This document shows positions 7,390 through 15,315 of a stretch of 64,000 nucleotides of DNA, piece after piece (the first letter of the stretch is position 1; the number at the start of each line of letters is the position of its first letter). Made by a program: the position numbers and the translations under genes. The notes below the pieces were generated by a model. The model was not told the origin of the DNA and ran no database searches. It worked only from the letters and a program-made list of their open reading frames with translations. The stretch is from Hymenobacter mucosus (GTDB taxonomy: Bacteria; Bacteroidota; Bacteroidia; Cytophagales; Hymenobacteraceae), in NCBI RefSeq assembly GCF_900188255.1, contig NZ_FZNS01000001.1:124001-188000 (forward strand), written 5' to 3'.

Positions 7390-9543
7390 TTACTGCACCA
7401 GCAGGCGAGTTGTGTAGGTTTGATCGGCTAGCGTGAGTTGCACCACATATACCCCGTGGGCCAACTGGTTTGGCCCGTGGAGGGCTAGCGCGTGAGTACC
7501 GGCACCGTAGGTCTTGGCCGGCAGGAAGTATACCGGGCGCCCCAGCACATCTAGCAGCCGAACCTGAGCAGTAGTAGCAGCAGGCAGCGTAAACCGAATA
7601 GCAGTTTCGGCGGTGAGCGGGTTGGGGTACACGCTTATCTGACGCGTCGTGCTTTCGGCGTTACGAGTGACAGTTGCGTCCTGAATCCGCACATTGTCGA
7701 GGAAGAATGTACTGCCCCCGCCGCTAACCATTTGAAAGCGCAGTAGAAAGCGCGGACTACGCTGCGCCGCCGCTGGAAACGTTATACGTATGGATTTCCA
7801 GTCGGAAAGGGAGTCGGGAGCGTAGCCGGGAAAGAATTGGCTGCCTTGGGTATTGAGTACTGCGGCGGGGTAGCTAGCTAGTAGGGTCCAGCTCAGCCCA
7901 CAAGTAATGGAATAGTAGACGTGAAGCCCGTCCGTTACGGAAGACGACCGGAGGCCGTACGCACGGTCGAACACGAGTTGGGTAGTGCCCGTGATGGGAG
8001 ACAAATTGATATTTGGTGAGGTAAGCGTGCTGATGGTACCCGCTGCCAAGCTGCTGTTGCGCACCTGCACGTAAGAGGATCCTTGGCTGGCTACTGCGCC
8101 CGTTTCCCGTTCCCAGCGAGGGGCACTAGCCGATGTGGCCGACGAAGTGCGTAGCCAGTTACGTAGTGAGGGTGCCGGATATAGGTTGGGGAAGTTTACG
8201 TTCTCAAACGACTCGGCAAGCGGACCAGTCTCACCAGAGTTTGGTCCTGTCACCGACACCAAATCGGTTTGGGTGAGGGTGCCCCGACCATCGGGGGTGG
8301 TTATGGTAAGGGTAGCCGCATATACGCCCGCCGCGCGGTAAGTTACTACCGGGTTGCGTGCCGTGGAAGTAGCCGGCTCCCCACCCGGAAACGACCAGCT
8401 GTACTGTGAGGTGGCAGCGTTGAAGGTAAAATTGTACGAATAGTCCGTAAACGTTACCGCGTTGCCCTCGCATACAAGTTGGGTTGAGGGCCGGAAAGCA
8501 ACTACTGGCGGGCAGGGCGCAGCAGAACCCTGCGCTGCATCATCGGTGCCAGTGGCGCGCAGGTTCGTCGCCGAAACGAGCGTGCTGCGGCAGGTAAGAA
8601 AAAGCGAGGCCCGCATAACTTCCTTCTGCCCCTGCGTAAACATGCGCGAACAGGTGGCGTAGTCCATGTAGTTCTGCACGTTGGCAAGCACCCCACAGGG
8701 TGAGAAGGCCAAGTTGCAATCTAGGTTGGAGCCGATGGTATTGGGCGTGTCTGCAATGCCATCATCAATAGAGCAATTGGAGGCCAAGCCCGGCGTATTG
8801 GAGCCGCCCCAAGTATGCCGTAACCCGAAGTAGTGGCCTACCTCATGCGTGAGCGACCGAAAGCAGAAGTTGCTACCACAAGACCGGCCAATGCTTCCAA
8901 ACTGAGCGCTGCGGATCACAATGCCATCCAGCGTAGCGCTCGGGCAGGGTAGGAAAGCGTAGCCGCCCGCCCCGTTGGCCGTGGTTACTACCCATATATT
9001 AAGGTAGCGGTTAGGGTCCCACCGAATTAGGTTCTTTACGGTGTTGTCGCCCACATTGGTCAAGGTGGAGTACGTACGCGTGATACCCGTAGTGCAGGAG
9101 CCGGTGGGGTCGCGGGTAGCTAGGCGAAACCGAAAGCCTACGTTAGCATAAATAGGCTGAAAATCAGTTAGTACATCGGCCGTGTCCGGATTGGTTTTGC
9201 TGAAATCCAAGTTGAGCAGCTGGATAGCATTGGCCACTTGGGCATCAGAAATATCATCGGTGCCACCCGTGTGAATAACGTGAACCACCACGGGCACCGT
9301 CACATCGGGCTGGGCAAGCAGGCGGGCCCGGTCGGAGGCAGACAGGCTGGCTACTTGCAGCAAAAAGTTCTGGTAGTTGCGGGCTGCGCCAGGGTTGCGA
9401 GCAAATTCAGCTTGCTGCACACTATCAAAAGCACATCCGTAGCCCGAGTGATGCTCGGGATGAAGGTTGCGCTGCGCCTGTACTGGTCCTTTCACCAGCA
9501 GACCTAGCAGCAACCACAGCAGAAAGCGTAGTTTTTGGACCAT
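7390..9543 (-). CDS. Secreted M43-family metalloprotease with PKD and T9SS sorting domain
   Basis: A 717-aa exported zinc protease. The start at 9543 gives a signal peptide (MVQKLRFLLWLLLGLLVKG, then VQAQ). The zinc site HEVGHYFGLRH fits the metzincin HExxHxxGxxH motif of pappalysin-like M43 enzymes, with conserved upstream text (VVVHVIHTGG, NIWVVTTANGAGGYAFLP). A PKD domain follows (VCEGNAVTFTDYSYNF, YSWSFPGGEP, YRAAGVYAATLTIT), then a beta-sandwich adhesive segment, and the last 85 residues are a type IX secretion type A sorting domain (SVYPNPLTAETAIRF, GVYVVQLTLADQ). The protein is therefore predicted to cross the outer membrane by T9SS and stay surface-attached or be released. Stand-alone gene. 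Confidence 0.95.
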   Translation of the reverse strand: MVQKLRFLLWLLLGLLVKGPVQAQRNLHPEHHSGYGCAFDSVQQAEFARNPGAARNYQNFLLQVASLSASDRARLLAQPDVTVPVVVHVIHTGGTDDISDAQVANAIQLLNLDFSKTNPDTADVLTDFQPIYANVGFRFRLATRDPTGSCTTGITRTYSTLTNVGDNTVKNLIRWDPNRYLNIWVVTTANGAGGYAFLPCPSATLDGIVIRSAQFGSIGRSCGSNFCFRSLTHEVGHYFGLRHTWGGSNTPGLASNCSIDDGIADTPNTIGSNLDCNLAFSPCGVLANVQNYMDYATCSRMFTQGQKEVMRASLFLTCRSTLVSATNLRATGTDDAAQGSAAPCPPVVAFRPSTQLVCEGNAVTFTDYSYNFTFNAATSQYSWSFPGGEPATSTARNPVVTYRAAGVYAATLTITTPDGRGTLTQTDLVSVTGPNSGETGPLAESFENVNFPNLYPAPSLRNWLRTSSATSASAPRWERETGAVASQGSSYVQVRNSSLAAGTISTLTSPNINLSPITGTTQLVFDRAYGLRSSSVTDGLHVYYSITCGLSWTLLASYPAAVLNTQGSQFFPGYAPDSLSDWKSIRITFPAAAQRSPRFLLRFQMVSGGGSTFFLDNVRIQDATVTRNAESTTRQISVYPNPLTAETAIRFTLPAATTAQVRLLDVLGRPVYFLPAKTYGAGTHALALHGPNQLAHGVYVVQLTLADQTYTTRLLVQ

Positions 9544-9811
9544 AAGTACTAAGGAAGTAGTAGCAGTGGGAGATATTCGGCTCCGATAATAGGCCCTGCT
9601 AGCAGCGGTATAAGGGGCTACAGATAGTCTGCCTGCCCAAGATATATACAAAGTCCGACTGGCAGAAGCGGCCCTGCCAATGCCAAATGCAGTTTCCGAG
9701 AATATCTCGTACTACTACTAGTAGTTCGCTGCGGTAACCTAGCTTTCCTTAGAGGCTAATGGGTGTCACACTCGCTGTCGTGGGGTTGTTGGTAGTAGGA
9801 AAATACTACTG

Positions 9812-10465
9812 CTACTGCTGCCAACCCGCGCGCCCTAGGAGTGGCACAAAGCGGAACTCCTCAAACACTTCCCGCGAAAATTCCTCCTCACTCTCCCGTA
9901 CAACGCGCATCATCCGTTGCGTTTGGGCATCACCCACTGGAATCACCAGCGCGCCGCCTATACGCAGTTGTCGCAACAGGGGGCGGGGCAGGGTAGGTGA
10001 GCCAGCAGTTACCAGAATCTTGTCGAAAGCGGCCTGATCGGGCAGACCTACTGAACCGTCGCCGCAATACAGGTGGGCAGCGCGGTTCAGCGCCGCCAAG
10101 CGCTTTCGCGTGCGCTCATACAATACCGGCTGATACTCGATGCTCCATACCTGCGACACTAGTTCGAGCAGCACGCAACACTGGTAGCCCGAGCCAGTCC
10201 CAATCTCCAACACCCGATCCTGGGGCTGCAGGCGCAGCAGTTCGGTTTGATACGCTACCGTGTAAGGCTGCGAAATGGTTTGGCCCTCGCCAATGGGAAA
10301 GGCTTTGTCCTGGTAGGCGTGGGCTTGAAAGGCAGGGTCGAAGAAGAGGTGGCGCGGAACGGTGCCGATGGCCGCCAACACCCGCTCGTCGCGGATGCCC
10401 TTGCGGCGCAGCTCTTCTACAAGGGTGCGGCGGGCGCCACGGTGGCGGTAAGTATCAGCGTGCAT
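9812..10465 (-). CDS. pcm: Protein-L-isoaspartate O-methyltransferase
   Basis: Repairs damaged proteins by methylating L-isoaspartyl residues with S-adenosylmethionine. Motifs: HLFFDPAFQAHAYQDKAFPIG with the family GQTISQPYTVA signature, SAM-binding VLEIGTGSGYQCCVLL, and the late-strand motif FDKILVTAGSP followed by GGALVIPVGD. The ATG at 10465 (MHADTYRHRGARR) gives 217 aa, the usual length; the longer frame adds 24 residues not typical of the family. It is divergent from the sugar transferase gene. Confidence 0.93.
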   Translation of the reverse strand: MHADTYRHRGARRTLVEELRRKGIRDERVLAAIGTVPRHLFFDPAFQAHAYQDKAFPIGEGQTISQPYTVAYQTELLRLQPQDRVLEIGTGSGYQCCVLLELVSQVWSIEYQPVLYERTRKRLAALNRAAHLYCGDGSVGLPDQAAFDKILVTAGSPTLPRPLLRQLRIGGALVIPVGDAQTQRMMRVVRESEEEFSREVFEEFRFVPLLGRAGWQQ

Positions 10466-10525
10466 GGGAAAAAGCAAAAGGTGGCAGGCTTCGGCAATGG
10501 CCGCCCGCAAAATGCGGGTAATTCC

Positions 10526-10533
10526 TACCTTTG
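10526..10533 (+). promoter_or_regulatory. Candidate -7 element for the sugar transferase gene
   Basis: TACCTTTG on the plus strand matches TAnnTTTG exactly and lies in the divergent spacer between pcm and the glycosyl-phosphotransferase, 118 bp before the latter. No clear -33 element. Confidence 0.35.
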
Positions 10534-10650
10534 CCATGCTCCAAAACTAACCCGTAAGGTGCGTTGGGAGCCTGAATAAAATGCGAAACTACGGCTTCGC
10601 ACCCACTTTACCCACCTGACAACTGGCCGGCGCGGTCAGTTCTTTCGCCC

Positions 10651-12069
10651 TTGATTCGCACCTTCCAAAAACTGAAGCTGATAGGAGCCGACTTTATAGC
10701 GGCCCTGCTGGCATGGGTTTGCTTCTTTCTGCTGCGTAAGTACCTGCTCAGCGAAATTACGGAAGGCTACCACTTCACGGAAGTGGCTTTCTTCTTTCTC
10801 TCCGGCTCGGCCTTTATGATTGCCGCATTCTGGACCGTACTCTACACCTTGATTGGCGAGTACCGCGACATTTTCCGAAAGTCGCGCCTGGCCGAAATCA
10901 TTCGCCTTGGTCGCGTGTCGGTGCTTGGTGCCGTGGTCATCTTCTTTGCCTTGCTCCTCGATGACCAAGGCGTGCAGAACTACCAAGCGTACTACAAAAC
11001 CATTACGGCGTACTTTCTGCTGCACTTTCTGCTCACGGCCATCCTGCGCGTGTGGGCTATTAGCAGCGTGCAAAAGCTGGTACGGGGGGGCGTCATTAGT
11101 TTCAATACCTTGTTAGTAGGTTCCAATACGCTCGCCCGCGACACCTATCAGGAACTTCTGCGCACGGGGCGCCACTTGGGCCTGAAAATAGTAGGAGTGG
11201 TTTCCGTGGGCGATACGGTGGATGAGGATTTGGCGGCTGAAGTGCCCACGCGGGGCTCCTATCATCGGTTGCCGGCCCTCATTCGGGTGCTGAAGGTGGA
11301 GCAGGTAGTAATTGCCATCGAAGCTTCCGAGCACCGGGTAGTAGAAGAAATTCTGGCCTTACTAGAAGGTACTCCGGTTCGGATCAGCATCCTGCCCGAC
11401 CTCTACCAAATGCTACTAGGCTCCGTGAAGGTGAGCCACGTGTTTGGTACTCCCCTCATTGAAATCAAGCAGGACCTGCTACCCGTGTGGCAAAAGGTGC
11501 TCAAGCGTGCACTCGACGTGGGCGTTTCCATCGTGTTCTTGCTACTGGCCTGGCCCGTGTATGCCTTCACGGCCATCATGGTGAAACTCTCGTCGCCGGG
11601 GCCCGTGTTCTACTCGCAAGTGCGCATCGGACAGTTTGCCCAGCCGTTTCATATCTATAAGTTCCGTTCCATGTACGTGGATGCTGAGGCCCTGGGGCCA
11701 GCCCTTTCCTCCGACCATGACCCGCGTATTACGCCTTGGGGCCGCTTTATGCGTAAGGTTCGGCTGGACGAGCTACCCCAGTTTTGGAACGTCATCAAGG
11801 GCGATATGAGCATTGTGGGCCCGCGCCCCGAACGACAATACTTCATTGACCAGATTGTGCAGCTCGCCCCCCACTACCGTCACTTGCACCGCGTGCGGCC
11901 GGGTCTCACCAGCCTAGGGCAGGTAAAATATGGCTACGCCGAAACCGTTCCGCAGATGGTCGAGCGGCTTAAGTTCGACATCCTCTACATTGAGAACATG
12001 AGCTTGTCGATGGACTTCCGGGTAGTGCTGTACACGCTCAAAATTATCATTGAAGGCCGCGGAAAATAA
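10651..12069 (+). CDS. Exopolysaccharide polyprenyl glycosylphosphotransferase
   Basis: Membrane enzyme of 472 aa that transfers a sugar-1-phosphate to undecaprenyl phosphate, the first step of exopolysaccharide or O-antigen unit synthesis. The N-terminus has four to five membrane helices (residues about 10-125), a CoA-binding-like Rossmann segment follows (FNTLLVGSNTLARDTYQELL), then a further helix (VSIVFLLLAWPVYAFTAIMV) and the catalytic C-terminus (SSPGPVFYSQVRIGQ, FHIYKFRSMYVDAE, RKVRLDELPQFWNVIKGDMS, IVGPRPERQYF). No ATG lies upstream in frame; TTG at 10651 is the best start. It is not surrounded by other polysaccharide genes, so its pathway partners are elsewhere. Confidence 0.93.
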   Translation: MIRTFQKLKLIGADFIAALLAWVCFFLLRKYLLSEITEGYHFTEVAFFFLSGSAFMIAAFWTVLYTLIGEYRDIFRKSRLAEIIRLGRVSVLGAVVIFFALLLDDQGVQNYQAYYKTITAYFLLHFLLTAILRVWAISSVQKLVRGGVISFNTLLVGSNTLARDTYQELLRTGRHLGLKIVGVVSVGDTVDEDLAAEVPTRGSYHRLPALIRVLKVEQVVIAIEASEHRVVEEILALLEGTPVRISILPDLYQMLLGSVKVSHVFGTPLIEIKQDLLPVWQKVLKRALDVGVSIVFLLLAWPVYAFTAIMVKLSSPGPVFYSQVRIGQFAQPFHIYKFRSMYVDAEALGPALSSDHDPRITPWGRFMRKVRLDELPQFWNVIKGDMSIVGPRPERQYFIDQIVQLAPHYRHLHRVRPGLTSLGQVKYGYAETVPQMVERLKFDILYIENMSLSMDFRVVLYTLKIIIEGRGK

Positions 12070-12179
12070 ATCGACTGGCCCTGTTCCTCGGTAGCACCAC
12101 CACCACGAGCTACCCCAATTACACGTACTAAGCAGCCTACTTCATTAAGCTGCTTCTCGCTTTACTTTTTTTAGACATC

Positions 12180-12770
12180 ATGTTCACTGGAATAATTGAA
12201 ACCTTAGGCACCATTACGGATGTGCGCCGGGATGAAACCAATATTCACTTCACCGTAACTTCCAGCTTCGCGCCGGAGTTGAAAATTGACCAGAGTGTAG
12301 CCCACGACGGTGTTTGCCTAACCGTGGTGGCAGTAGATGGGTCGGCCAATACCCACGTTGTTACGGCCATTGATGAAACGCTGCAGAAAACCAATTTGAG
12401 CCAGTGGCAGCCTGGCCGGCAAGTAAACCTAGAGCGGTGCTTGGCCGCCAACGGCCGCTTTGATGGGCACATTGTGCAGGGCCACGTAGACTTGACCGCC
12501 ACCTGTGAATCGGTGACGGACCAGCACGGCTCTTGGGTGTTTCGCTTCCGCCATGAGGTAGGCCCCGGCCGCGTAACCGTAGAAAAAGGCTCCATCTGCA
12601 TAAATGGCACCAGCCTCACATGCTTTGACAGCACTGATGACGGCTTTTCCGTAGCCATCATTCCTTACACGTATGAGCACACAACCTTCCAGCACCTGCG
12701 CCCCGGCGACCGGGTAAACCTGGAGTTTGACATTGTAGGCAAGTACGTGGCCAAACTGCTAGGGCGCTAA
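12180..12770 (+). CDS. ribE: Riboflavin synthase alpha subunit
   Basis: Dismutates two 6,7-dimethyl-8-ribityllumazine molecules to riboflavin and a pyrimidine. The start MFTGIIE is the family hallmark. Two tandem lumazine-binding barrels are seen: residues 1-90 (SVAHDGVCLTV) and 100-185 (FDGHIVQGHVD, VEKGSICINGTSLT). Length 196 aa is normal. No FMN riboswitch is visible in the 110-bp upstream spacer and no other rib gene lies next to it. Confidence 0.97.
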   Translation: MFTGIIETLGTITDVRRDETNIHFTVTSSFAPELKIDQSVAHDGVCLTVVAVDGSANTHVVTAIDETLQKTNLSQWQPGRQVNLERCLAANGRFDGHIVQGHVDLTATCESVTDQHGSWVFRFRHEVGPGRVTVEKGSICINGTSLTCFDSTDDGFSVAIIPYTYEHTTFQHLRPGDRVNLEFDIVGKYVAKLLGR

Positions 12771-12842
12771 AAATAGGGCTTTCTACAACAGGCGGTGGCC
12801 TGATTACGTACCACTTACGTAACCATCCACCTGTTTGAAGCC

Positions 12843-13046
12843 ATGTCAAAACGCGAACTAATAGAGCCCACCGAGGGTGATAAGCGCTACGTGCGCCGCA
12901 ACGAAAAAGGAGAGTTTACCAGTTCGGTTGATTTAAACCGTTCCTTGTCTGGAGATGACCGCACCAACTCGAAGGTCACGAGTAAGTCTGGGCAGGGTGA
13001 TAGAGGTGACGGTCATACGGGCAAGCGCAGACCCGCCAAAAAATAG
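12843..13046 (+). CDS. Small basic conserved protein, function unknown
   Basis: A 67-aa hydrophilic protein rich in Lys, Arg, Asp and Ser, starting MSKRELIEPTEGDKRYVRRN and continuing with an EKGEF segment. Similar short proteins with a KRYVRRDEKGQF-like core are common in Bacteroidota and rhizobia; I know no function. No membrane segment or signal. It lies 72 bp after ribE on the same strand and is followed at once by a strong hairpin, so it may be the end of the ribE transcript or have its own promoter. Confidence 0.75.
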   Translation: MSKRELIEPTEGDKRYVRRNEKGEFTSSVDLNRSLSGDDRTNSKVTSKSGQGDRGDGHTGKRRPAKK

Positions 13047-13051
13047 TTTAT

Positions 13052-13110
13052 CCCTCAACACGCAGCAGGCCCCGCAGGAATATACTGCGGGGCCTGCTGC
13101 GTGTTGAGGG
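13052..13110. terminator. 26-bp perfect hairpin, bidirectional terminator
   Basis: Arms 13052-13077 and 13085-13110 are exact complements (26 bp) around a 7-nt loop (GAATATA). It separates the small basic gene from the convergent PAP2 phosphatase. There is no strong U tract, so it could also act as an RNA stabiliser. Confidence 0.85.
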
Positions 13111-13138
13111 GTATGGATACAGCCAGTCCTTAGTGCTG

Positions 13139-13738
13139 CTAGGCAACGATAGGTTCCGCAATGGGAGCCGCCGTGGGCCACCACCGGGCCGATAGCCGCT
13201 GGTAGACTTTGGCGCACCCCCACGCCAGAACGCAGCCTAGCAGGGTGCCTGCCAATACATCGGAGGGAAAATGTGCGGCCAGGTACATGCGACTGTAGCT
13301 TACAATAGCCGCCCACAGAAAAAGAAACCACTTGGCTACCCGATAGCGCCGGGGCAGTACCAGCGCCACAAAAACAGCCAGGGAAAAAGCATTAGCAGCG
13401 TGCGAGGAAATAAAGCCGAACTGCCCTCCGCAGCCGTTTACTAGGTTAAGAGTAGCAGACAGGTCAGGGTCGTGACAGGGACGCAAGCGGGCAAAGTACG
13501 GCTTGAAAAACCGACTCGATATCATATCGGCCAGGGCGACACTCAAGCCGAGCAGGGGCAGCAGCAGAAAAGCGCGCCGCTGGTACAAGTAGGCGAGTAC
13601 CACTAGTAGCACAAAATAGGCCGGAAACCAGACGAAGCGTTCTGAAAAGAACACCATCCACGTATCGAGGCGGGGAGTGCGGTGGGCATTAGCGGCAATG
13701 AGAAGCCACCGGTCGAGGGCTTGGAGCTGCTCTATCAA
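13139..13738 (-). CDS. PAP2-family membrane phosphatase
   Basis: Integral membrane acid phosphatase of 199 aa with five or six helices. The three PAP2 motifs are present: KPYFARLRPC (KxxxxxxRP), FGFISSHAANAFSLAV (PSGH-like, here SSHA), and SRMYLAAHFPSDVLAG (SRxxxxxHxxxD). Likely substrates are undecaprenyl pyrophosphate or phosphatidic acid type lipids. It starts with TTG at 13738, which overlaps the hemF TGA stop (TTGA), so translation is probably coupled to hemF. Confidence 0.93.
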   Translation of the reverse strand: MIEQLQALDRWLLIAANAHRTPRLDTWMVFFSERFVWFPAYFVLLVVLAYLYQRRAFLLLPLLGLSVALADMISSRFFKPYFARLRPCHDPDLSATLNLVNGCGGQFGFISSHAANAFSLAVFVALVLPRRYRVAKWFLFLWAAIVSYSRMYLAAHFPSDVLAGTLLGCVLAWGCAKVYQRLSARWWPTAAPIAEPIVA

Positions 13739-14694
13739 GCGGAAATGGGGTTTTCAGAGGCCCATTCCACGCCTTTGCGCAGCCACTGCTGGGTAGCGGC
13801 TTCGGGCGAGCCAGGCTCGGGTTGCAGGTTGTAGTGCCACTCGGCTTGCGGGGGCAGGCTCATAAGAACGCTCTCGGTGCGGCCCCCGGTTTCCAGCCCA
13901 AAGCGCGTGCCCCGGTCAATGGCCAGGTTGAACTCGGCGTAGCGGCCGCGGCGCACCAGTTGCCACTGCTTTTGCTCGGGGCTGAAGGGCAACTCCGCAT
14001 TCTGGCGCATCAGCTCCGTGTAGGTGTTGCCGTATACCTCACCCACCGCGCGTACAAATGCAAATAGGGCCTCTGCGTCAGCCTCTTTGCCAACCACTAA
14101 ACGGTCGAAGAAGATACCGCCGATGCCGCGGGTTTCCTGGCGGTGGGGCAGAAAGAAGTACTCGTCGGCCCAGGCCTTGAAGCGGGGGTAGTAGTGGGCA
14201 TCGTGGCGGGCGCAGACCTGAGCAATCTGCTGGTGAAACCACCGGGCTTGCGCCACGTCCACGTAAATCGGGGTCAGGTCCAGGCCGCCGCCAAACCAGG
14301 CCTCGCCATTGCCAGCCTCGAAGTAGCGCACGTTCATGTGGGAGATAGGCACCTGCGGGCTGCGCGGGTGCTGCACCACGCTCACGCCCGTGGCAAAGTA
14401 ACGCCGGTCGGGCATGAGCAGCTGCCGCGCCGCCGCCTCGCTCATCTCGCCTTCAACAGCGGAGAAGTTGACGCCGCCTTTTTCGATAATGTGCCCATTG
14501 GTTAATACGCGGCTACGGCCACCACCGCTACCGTGGTGTTGCCAGGCATCTTCCTGAAAGCGGGCTGTACCACCATCGGTGGCTTCAAGTTGTTGGCAGA
14601 GCCAGTCCTGAAACTGGCGCATCCACTGTTCCACGCTGTCTCGAAGGGTAGCGGCAGGTGGTGCAGCGGTAGGAAAAGGAGCGGAAGTTGACAT
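13735..14694 (-). CDS. hemF: Oxygen-dependent coproporphyrinogen III oxidase
   Basis: Aerobic heme synthesis enzyme that decarboxylates coproporphyrinogen III to protoporphyrinogen IX using O2. Conserved text: FQEDAWQHHGSGGGRSRVL, HMNVRYFEAGNGEAWFGGGL followed by DLTPIY, FFLPHRQETRGIGGIFFD, EFNLAIDRGTRFGLETGGRT and SLPPQAEW. The ATG at 14694 gives 319 aa with a short variable head, close to the usual 300. First gene of a pair with the overlapping PAP2 gene. Confidence 0.97.
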   Translation of the reverse strand: MSTSAPFPTAAPPAATLRDSVEQWMRQFQDWLCQQLEATDGGTARFQEDAWQHHGSGGGRSRVLTNGHIIEKGGVNFSAVEGEMSEAAARQLLMPDRRYFATGVSVVQHPRSPQVPISHMNVRYFEAGNGEAWFGGGLDLTPIYVDVAQARWFHQQIAQVCARHDAHYYPRFKAWADEYFFLPHRQETRGIGGIFFDRLVVGKEADAEALFAFVRAVGEVYGNTYTELMRQNAELPFSPEQKQWQLVRRGRYAEFNLAIDRGTRFGLETGGRTESVLMSLPPQAEWHYNLQPEPGSPEAATQQWLRKGVEWASENPISA

Positions 14695-14755
14695 AGAAAG
14701 CAGAAACAAAGTAGGCCGCGCAGGCAGCGTCACGCCCCCGTAGTTTTTCGAGCCA

Positions 14756-14763
14756 CAAAGGTA
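14756..14763 (-). promoter_or_regulatory. -7 promoter element for hemF
   Basis: TACCTTTG on the minus strand, exact match to TAnnTTTG, 62 bp before the hemF ATG. Confidence 0.4.
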
Positions 14764-14854
14764 GCGGTTTTGGGAGGAGCACCTACCTACTACCTATGCA
14801 GTTGCCGGGGCATTTCGGCCAACTACAGCCCATCGTTTGCTAAGCCCCCAGTGC

Positions 14855-15286
14855 CTACTCAGCTTGATGAGCTAGTTTAACCGTGGGAAAATGCTCTTTG
14901 AGCAAGCGCTGCAATTTCTCTGTTGTGAGGGGCTTGCTAAGCACGCCTGCAACATGCAGTGCCTGCACCCGCTCCATATCCTGGGGGTGCAGGGAAGTAG
15001 TCAGAATCACCACAACGGCCTTATGCTCCGAGGGCCAGAGGTACTGGTGGTAGTGATGCAGAAATTCAAACCCGTTCATCACTGGCATGTTCAAATCCAG
15101 CAGAATCAGCACGGGGCATTGCCCGGTATCATCGTGGCAATAGGCTTGTAGGTGGGTGAGGGCTTCGCGCCCATTGGCTGCTACTCCTATTGTCTCGGCT
15201 ACGTCAAGGCGCTTGATAAGCAGTTGATTAAGGTAATTGGTCGTGCGGTCGTCGTCTACCAGTAGTACGTAAGGAAGTTTGGACAT
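14855..15286 (-). CDS. Single-domain response regulator
   Basis: A 143-aa receiver domain with no output domain. Acidic pocket LLVDDDR, phospho-acceptor Asp in LILLDLNMPVMNGFEF, Thr/Ser switch VVILTTSLH and the Lys in GVLSKPLT are all present. It is the last gene of the kai operon, 29 bp after the histidine kinase, so it is the probable phosphorylation target of that kinase and would pass the signal by protein contact. Confidence 0.93.
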   Translation of the reverse strand: MSKLPYVLLVDDDRTTNYLNQLLIKRLDVAETIGVAANGREALTHLQAYCHDDTGQCPVLILLDLNMPVMNGFEFLHHYHQYLWPSEHKAVVVILTTSLHPQDMERVQALHVAGVLSKPLTTEKLQRLLKEHFPTVKLAHQAE

Positions 15287-15315
15287 GAGCAGGGTAAGGA
15301 GGGGAGAGCGGAGCG

